A stretch of 64,000 bases of DNA, from the NCBI RefSeq assembly GCF_016908595.1, contig NZ_JAFBEC010000005.1, forward strand, positions 124,001-188,000, written 5' to 3'. Within the stretch, counting starts at the first letter, position 1; the number at the start of each line of letters is the position of its first letter. Positions 59,086 through 64,000 of this stretch are shown one piece after another. Position numbers and translations under genes: made by a program. The stretch comes from Geomicrobium sediminis (GTDB lineage Bacteria > Bacillota > Bacilli > Bacillales > Marinococcaceae). The notes beneath the pieces were generated by a model that was not told the origin of the DNA, searched no databases, and saw only the letters and a list, made by a program, of their open reading frames with translations.

Positions 59086-61581
59086 CTATGATTCATAGTA
59101 AGCAAGTAATTCTTCTGCATCATAACGAAGTTCTGTATAGGCTTCCCGAGAAAATGAATTTAAGTTCCACTGCCAAATGACGATGTTCCAATAGTTTCGT
59201 GCTGCATCATAATTGTCCTCCTCAATCACTCGTTCAGCAGCAGCCGTCAAACGATCAATCGTTGATGCGTAATAAATTTGTTCTGCATCGACTAAGTCCT
59301 CAATTGTCATCAGCGCCCGTTCTGGGGTCACGAGTTCAACTTGGCTCGACGTAAAGATGACGTTTGAAAGCAACCGATACAAATACTCTGGATGATCTCT
59401 AAACCCTGGTTCTAAGCCCATAATCGTTACATTCGGTTTAGTTCCTTCAATAACGATTGGTTGACTAGAAGCTTCCTTTGCATCTTTCCAAAAACCTGCC
59501 TTAAAAAAGTCTTCATCTGCAAATCGTGCGACTACCTCTTCGTCTGTTACGTCAGAAAACCAAATAGGATTATAGACAAAGCCTAGATCTTCTTCATCGT
59601 AACCGTGGGTAACACTTGAAGGAGTGTACTCTACGTGCACGACACCGTTACTATTTCTTGGTCCTGTATGCGTCGTTGCATCGCTTAACTTCAACTGATT
59701 GACCGCTACAGAAGATGCACTTTGACCAATGGCAAAGTAATGACCTCCTGCATCGATAAATTCATGAACACGTTTCTTGTATTCTTCTGACTCGTCAAAG
59801 CCATTGCCGTTCGCAATCACAAGATCAAAGTCTGCTAGTTTGTCATCAAGAACATCGTTCGTTGAAATCTCAGTCACTTGATACCCCATCTTGAGGAGCG
59901 CTGCCCTCGTTCCGTGATTGCTTCGATCGTTCAAAATGGCAACCTTAGGCGAGTGAATCATTGAGCCATCACGAGGAATATCAGTCGTTTTTAGATATAA
60001 ATTAGAGTCCGAAACTGCTGATTCTAACTGCTCATTTCGTGTAGCATCAATGTGAAAATGACCTTCTTCACTGCGAATCACTTCAACACCTTCATTAATC
60101 AATTCATTAACGAATTGAACAGATTCAACCGCGTTATTTTGCAGAACATAAGGTCCATCTCCAATCAATTGACCTACGTTTTCCACAGGCTCAGTAACCG
60201 GTTCAAGTGTTGCATCTACTTCCTCATAAAGTGGTGTTGCTTCAAATCCCCACAGTTCAGGAATATTCCAAGCGGATACATCGTACATAGCGCTTGCTTG
60301 ATCACTAATATCTTCGCCGTCCCATAAAAGAACATTCGCCAAACTCCGTTTTGCTTGATTAAGTCTTACTACATACGAACCTTCTTCATACGATTGGCCG
60401 TTCGTCTCAAGTGTTTCTGTCGTTTTCTCAACAATGAGCCCGTGTCGCAATAGCTCATTTACCCCTTTGATCGTTGCAGATGCGTTCTGCTTATCTACAG
60501 GTAAAACGTAGGCATTTGGAAAATACCCTTCCGGATGATCAACATGTTCAAATTCCACACCACGCTTGAAGATCTCGAGTTGATCTTTTGTCATTTCGAG
60601 TTTATTCTCGCTCGAGAACTTCAGCGATCCCATCACTGCATCAACCATCCAACGTACACCGTCTAAACTGTTATCTGGTGTCTCTAACGTATGACCATAT
60701 ACTCCGTGGTGATTTGCATACATCGGTGTAAAAATCGGTGGATAATCATCCCAACCGTCTTCCATATCACGATATGGAATGTAGGTGCCTTGCATGTTGC
60801 GGTAACGATCCGTTTCATACAAATCGCGATTTGTCACGAGTTCCGCTTCCATCGCCTCAGCATTCGGCAATGCCCACTTCAAATAGAGGTCATGTTCATA
60901 GTTGGGGTTGTGAGGGTGTGTCGTAGGTTCAATAAGCCCCGGATTGTCATCATCATAGATGACAAATCCATGAAGGTCTAACAACACCATCGGATTCCAA
61001 TCACGAATCATTTCAATATTCACCATCGTCTCTGGTTGCGATAACGTTACATGGTCACGGTTCAAGTCAAACCCATTCGCATTTTGTCTTGTTCCAAGCT
61101 CCCTTCCATCTGGATTGTTGACGACATTAAACACAAGCACATGCTCGTCCAAGATCGCCAGCGTCTCCTCATCTTCTTCAAAAGCGAAACGCTCAATGAG
61201 CTCTAAAATTGCGTCAGTACCAGGGAATTCGTTTCCATGAATACCACCAATAATCAAGATTGGCACGTGAAAGTCAGGTTCATCTTTAATCGTTTGTAAC
61301 GACGCTGTTGGTTCAACTTGCATCGTTTCTCGAAATTCTTTTACTTCGTCAACATCAACATCCGGGTTTGAAATCACAACTTCATACAAGTCCCTACCTT
61401 GAACGCTTTGCCCAATGACCTCAAACTCCATACGTTCACTTTCATTGTATTCTACTAGAATCGGTAGAATTTTCTCATATGGAATCGGTTCGTAAGCATT
61501 AGCCTCACTTACAATTGGTGTGAATAATAAAAATATTACAGCTATTAGTAACGGTCTCATCGAATTATGTACTCGCTTCAT
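59086..61581 (-). CDS. Secreted M14 family zinc carboxypeptidase
   Basis: An 831-residue protein: signal peptide (residues 1-28, RPLLIAVIFLLFTPIVSEAN), then an M14 peptidase domain with LIIGGIHGNEFPGTDAILEL (His/Glu zinc ligands), NGFDLNRDHVTLSQ, and the third ligand His in VLLDLHGFVIYDD. The GLETPDNS-like region (HTLETPDNSLDG) carries the catalytic glutamate area. A long C-terminal part (450-831) includes a glutamine-amidotransferase-like or Rossmann-like segment (KVAILNDRSNHGTRAALLKM, DFDLVIANGNGFDE). The protein is very acidic, consistent with export by an alkaliphile or halophile. Confidence 0.88.
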   Translation of the reverse strand: MKRVHNSMRPLLIAVIFLLFTPIVSEANAYEPIPYEKILPILVEYNESERMEFEVIGQSVQGRDLYEVVISNPDVDVDEVKEFRETMQVEPTASLQTIKDEPDFHVPILIIGGIHGNEFPGTDAILELIERFAFEEDEETLAILDEHVLVFNVVNNPDGRELGTRQNANGFDLNRDHVTLSQPETMVNIEMIRDWNPMVLLDLHGFVIYDDDNPGLIEPTTHPHNPNYEHDLYLKWALPNAEAMEAELVTNRDLYETDRYRNMQGTYIPYRDMEDGWDDYPPIFTPMYANHHGVYGHTLETPDNSLDGVRWMVDAVMGSLKFSSENKLEMTKDQLEIFKRGVEFEHVDHPEGYFPNAYVLPVDKQNASATIKGVNELLRHGLIVEKTTETLETNGQSYEEGSYVVRLNQAKRSLANVLLWDGEDISDQASAMYDVSAWNIPELWGFEATPLYEEVDATLEPVTEPVENVGQLIGDGPYVLQNNAVESVQFVNELINEGVEVIRSEEGHFHIDATRNEQLESAVSDSNLYLKTTDIPRDGSMIHSPKVAILNDRSNHGTRAALLKMGYQVTEISTNDVLDDKLADFDLVIANGNGFDESEEYKKRVHEFIDAGGHYFAIGQSASSVAVNQLKLSDATTHTGPRNSNGVVHVEYTPSSVTHGYDEEDLGFVYNPIWFSDVTDEEVVARFADEDFFKAGFWKDAKEASSQPIVIEGTKPNVTIMGLEPGFRDHPEYLYRLLSNVIFTSSQVELVTPERALMTIEDLVDAEQIYYASTIDRLTAAAERVIEEDNYDAARNYWNIVIWQWNLNSFSREAYTELRYDAEELLAYYES

Positions 61582-61881
61582 ATCGCTGCTACTACTCTCT
61601 GCTTACTTCTTGCAGGTCCTTGATTAGTAGCAGATTCACCTCCAAAATGATTGATTTTTAAGCTTTGAGTCGCAAGTGATCCTCCTTCCTCATCAAATCC
61701 CGTTTCATTGTGCAGATCTCCCTATTCTTACAGTTTATAAGAAAATATCACGTTTGATCGAATTTTAACGAGATTTTCTTACATGCTTCTACAATTCAAT
61801 AAGTAAGTATCATACCTTTCATCTAGATTGGTGCTTTTTTATTACTTTTGCTAGAATATGTAACAAGAAAGGAGTTTCACC
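61582..61881. other. Leader region of the M14 gene with inverted repeat
   Basis: CTGCTACTA (61586-61594) and TAGTAGCAG (61625-61633) are perfect inverse copies 30 bases apart, immediately upstream of the M14 start; a strong GGAGGTG on the minus strand (61637-61643) lies just before the second arm rather than near the ATG. The rest of the 300 bases has no ORF. Confidence 0.45.
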
Positions 61882-62100
61882 ATGAAAAAACGACCAAAAC
61901 ATCTCTTTTTCTTAACTTTTGCTGCTCCGCTTTCCTTCATTGTGATGGTCGGATCGATTCTTTTACTTGCCAATCCAATTCCCCCAATTGTGATTTTTGG
62001 AACGCTCACACTGCTTTATCTACTTCTCGGCGTGTACCATTACAATCGCAATAAAAAGGGTATTGATAAAAAACGTTCACAAAGGGGTGACGTCCAATGA
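61882..62100 (+). CDS. Small two-TM membrane protein
   Basis: A 72-residue protein: basic start (MKKRPKH), two hydrophobic segments (8-30 and 36-52), then a long basic tail (YHYNRNKKGIDKKRSQRGDV). GAAAGGAG lies eight bases before the ATG. The stop overlaps the next gene's ATG (ATGA), so the pair is an operon. Family not recognised. Confidence 0.65.
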   Translation: MKKRPKHLFFLTFAAPLSFIVMVGSILLLANPIPPIVIFGTLTLLYLLLGVYHYNRNKKGIDKKRSQRGDVQ

Positions 62101-62645
62101 TGTCTGTCTATCCTATGGAAGGTTCGTGGGTAATCACTAGTTTCGTCATCCTATTATTTATGATTAGCATGTATGTACTCAATGGACTGATTGCAACGAG
62201 TCAGTACCCATCATTGAATGGTCAACAAAAGAAAGAGTGGAAGTCTTATCGAAGTCATCCAACGTCTACAATTCTTTGGACAATCGTCACGGCACTAACT
62301 GCAGGACTGATTCATTATGGCGCATCTCTTAGTGAGACGCTTTGGCTAACGATTCCATTAAACTTAATCGCGTTTGCGATCTTCACCTACTTATTAATGG
62401 AACTTGCCTTTCTCATCGTTGCAAACCTGCTGCTTCGACTGAAGACGTTTCACCACACAGAGCAACTTGAAAAACAAACTGGACTCATCTTTATGATTGC
62501 AGCACCAATTGTTTTTGGACTTTCCTTTCTATTCGATTGGTTAATCCTCACTTGGCTCCCACTATTTCTGTTATTATTTGGTCTTACTTTTCGCTACATT
62601 ACTGAAAAAGAAGCTCAGAAGAGACGCAAAAAGAAGTCCTATTAA
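62097..62645 (+). CDS. Membrane protein of unknown function
   Basis: A 182-residue protein with four to five transmembrane segments and a lysine-rich end (EKEAQKRRKKKSY). GGGGTGA precedes the overlapping ATG. It resembles DUF3169-like Bacillus membrane proteins in size and in being coupled to a small membrane gene, but I do not assign it. Confidence 0.68.
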   Translation: MMSVYPMEGSWVITSFVILLFMISMYVLNGLIATSQYPSLNGQQKKEWKSYRSHPTSTILWTIVTALTAGLIHYGASLSETLWLTIPLNLIAFAIFTYLLMELAFLIVANLLLRLKTFHHTEQLEKQTGLIFMIAAPIVFGLSFLFDWLILTWLPLFLLLFGLTFRYITEKEAQKRRKKKSY

Positions 62646-62695
62646 CCCTTACCTTCTCATAGTAATGATACAATTCAGAAAACACGTTAACTGAG

Positions 62696-62833
62696 GTGAT
62701 TGCTATTCTTATTGCTGGTGGGGTTCTCATTGGGCTTGGGATTGGACTGTTTCTCGATTACGTCACAGCCGGTCTCCTCATTGGAGCGGGCATCGGATTA
62801 ATTGCTGAATACTTCGTTCAGCGCAAAGCATAA
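62696..62833 (+). CDS. Small glycine-rich membrane peptide (45 residues)
   Basis: GTG 62696 opens a 45-residue frame (IAILIAGGVLIGLGIGLFLD, then YVTAGLLIGAGIGLIAEYFV) made of two glycine-zipper helices and ending in QRKA. The site upstream is weak (AACTGAG); GAGGTG lies inside and would suit a start at the ATT three codons on, which would be unusual. Similar glycine-rich small membrane proteins occur widely in Bacillaceae. A strong terminator follows. Confidence 0.6.
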   Translation: MIAILIAGGVLIGLGIGLFLDYVTAGLLIGAGIGLIAEYFVQRKA

Positions 62834-62869
62834 AGCAAGCCGCTGAGAATGGTCTCAACGGCTTGCTTT
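62832..62869. terminator. Bidirectional terminator
   Basis: AAAGCAAGCCG-C-TGAGA pairs with TCTCA-A-CGGCTTGCTTT around ATGG, between convergent genes. Confidence 0.9.
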
Positions 62870-62873
62870 TTTG

Positions 62874-63884
62874 TTAAAGTGAAAAGGCTTTAGCAAGTAA
62901 TTCATAAGAACGATGACGAGATGTTTTCTCTGTTAACATATTTAAAATCATCACTTCATCCACTTGCGCTTCATCTGCTAAAGTTCGAATCTCTTCTTTG
63001 ACTCGTTCAATGCTTCCAATAATGAACTTGCCCTTATTCTCCTCTTTCACTAGTTGTTCTTGCATCGTATACGTATGATTTGCTGCTTCCTCAAGTGTTG
63101 GTGGTGGATTCGTAAACTGTCCCGTTCCCCATCGAACCCACTGCAACTCAGCTGGTCCTGCTAAGTATTCAGCTTCTTCATCGGTTTCTGCAGCAATGAC
63201 CATAATCGCTAAAATGCTCTTCGGTTGCTCCATAAACACGGATGGTTTAAAGTTCTCACGATACGCCCGCAACATCGGTACGGCAAGTTGCGGAGAGATA
63301 TGTGCAGCAAAAACAAAGCCTAAACCGTTGTTGGAAGCAAAGCGCATGCCGCCATCACTTGAACCGAGCATAAATGGCGCAGGTGTTAATGGTTCAGGAG
63401 CGTGTGATATAGATGCAAATGGGTGATCGTCTTTAAACTCCCCTTTAAAGTAACTCAGCAGTTCATCAAGTTGACTTGGGAAATCATCGCGCACAACTGC
63501 TTCACGGGAGCGTCTAAGCGCGAGCGCCGTTAACCCATCTGTTCCAGGAGCACGTCCAATTCCTAAATCAATTCGACCTGGGTTCAAAGCTTCAAGTAAT
63601 GCGAAGTTCTCTGCCACTTTTAATGGACTATGATTTGGAAGCATAATCCCCCCTGAACCGATTCGTATACGGTTCGTCTTCGCCGCTACATGTGCACTAA
63701 GTAAGTCAGGTGATGTACTCATTTGATATTTCGTATTGTGATGCTCCGCAAACCAATACCGTGTAAACCCTAATGATTCCACATGTTGTGCGAGTTCAGT
63801 GGAATTATTCAGCGTCTCTGTTGCTGATTCACCGTTGTACATCGTTGCTAAATCTAATAACGATAGTTGTATGCTTTTATCCAT
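62874..63884 (-). CDS. LLM class flavin-dependent oxidoreductase
   Basis: A 336-residue bacterial-luciferase-like monooxygenase: SLLDLATMYNGESATETLNN, RYWFAEHHNTKYQMSTSPDL, IRIGSGGIMLPNHSPLKVAE, GRIDLGIGRAPGTDGLTALA. It would use FMNH2 or reduced F420-like cofactor to oxygenate an unknown substrate. It resembles the YhbW/CamH-type LLM proteins of Bacillus. The start is followed by IQLSLLD; an upstream gene ends 20 bases before it. Confidence 0.88.
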   Translation of the reverse strand: MDKSIQLSLLDLATMYNGESATETLNNSTELAQHVESLGFTRYWFAEHHNTKYQMSTSPDLLSAHVAAKTNRIRIGSGGIMLPNHSPLKVAENFALLEALNPGRIDLGIGRAPGTDGLTALALRRSREAVVRDDFPSQLDELLSYFKGEFKDDHPFASISHAPEPLTPAPFMLGSSDGGMRFASNNGLGFVFAAHISPQLAVPMLRAYRENFKPSVFMEQPKSILAIMVIAAETDEEAEYLAGPAELQWVRWGTGQFTNPPPTLEEAANHTYTMQEQLVKEENKGKFIIGSIERVKEEIRTLADEAQVDEVMILNMLTEKTSRHRSYELLAKAFSL

Positions 63885-63902
63885 AAATGGGTCTCCTCAT
63901 TT

Positions 63903-64000
63903 CTAATCCTCGTCACGTCTAGAAGCAATCTTTGCTTCCGAAAGATCCGCGTTGGTCCCTCTCATGTATGATTGCGTTGCGCGATCAATCATTGCATCTC
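63903..64000 (-). CDS. C-terminal fragment of an unidentified gene (runs off window)
   Basis: The minus-strand frame is open from 64000 to a TAG at 63903 and encodes AMIDRATQSYMRGTNADLSE and IASRRDED at its end. Too short to assign. It lies 20 bases upstream of the LLM gene start on the same strand, so the two may be co-transcribed. Confidence 0.5.
   Translation of the reverse strand, partial: DAMIDRATQSYMRGTNADLSEAKIASRRDED

Overview
The window looks like chromosome of a low-GC, endospore-forming Bacillaceae (Firmicutes). The evidence is strong AAGGAGG-type ribosome binding sites with ATG/GTG/TTG starts, a Tlp spore protein, a SigO/YvrJ/RsoA-type sigma operon, an MhqR-type regulon, LemA/HtpX, DUF1450 and lmo0937-type small proteins, and tight T-tailed terminators. 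Many halotolerance-compatible transporters and acidic proteins would fit an alkaliphilic or halotolerant relative of Bacillus; the genus is not determined. I saw no rRNA, tRNA, CRISPR array, prophage or intact insertion sequence.

Layout. 1-5.5 kb: a decayed SLH-domain gene, a GNAT, a split sigma-factor operon, the first of two 21-bp repeat arrays, a thioredoxin-reductase-like flavoprotein, spore protein Tlp, a Fur-flanked small RNA gene and AlkC. 5.6-10.5 kb: a sigma-54 aldehyde/alcohol module (iron-ADH plus mmsA-like dehydrogenase) with its activator. 10.6-15.8 kb: coaA, a hydrolase, and the MhqR quinone-stress regulon (ring-cleaving dioxygenase, WrbA, MarR regulator, two operators). 15.8-19.7 kb: a second sigma-54 module, in which one activator sits between a YjiH-type transporter and a divergent ureohydrolase, each with a -24/-12 promoter. 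19.7-32.1 kb: catalase with DJ-1-like tail, SDR, acyl-CoA dehydrogenase-like protein, LemA/HtpX, a hydrolase/SSS-transporter pair, ilvE, smpB and small membrane proteins. 32.1-36.7 kb: the large 21-bp repeat array, a class III aminotransferase with a second YjiH transporter, and a dicarboxylate/amino-acid symporter. 37-55.4 kb: ordinary housekeeping and accessory genes (NUDIX, BdbD-like, three DinB-like proteins counting the one at 21.8 kb, PlsC, TspO, AlkA, GDH, PadR/HAAS/DUF4097 operon, TetR, MFS).

55.4-59 kb is the most foreign stretch. A siderophore-type ABC ATPase has lost its 5' half, and abutting the break is a markedly AT-rich two-gene operon: an unrecognised 441-residue protein followed by a SIR2-like putative NADase, whose reading frame is completed only by a -1 shift at an A7 run. 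This resembles an anti-phage defence cassette inserted into an iron-uptake gene. 59-64 kb holds a secreted M14 carboxypeptidase, small membrane proteins and a luciferase-like monooxygenase.

Connections worth noting: the two YjiH paralogues sit next to a ureohydrolase and a GABA-type aminotransferase, suggesting a guanidino-compound to GABA to succinate-semialdehyde route. Both 21-bp arrays lie between convergent genes and share the core CTTGCTACAC. The small RNA at 4.3 kb has the architecture of an iron-sparing FsrA-like regulator.
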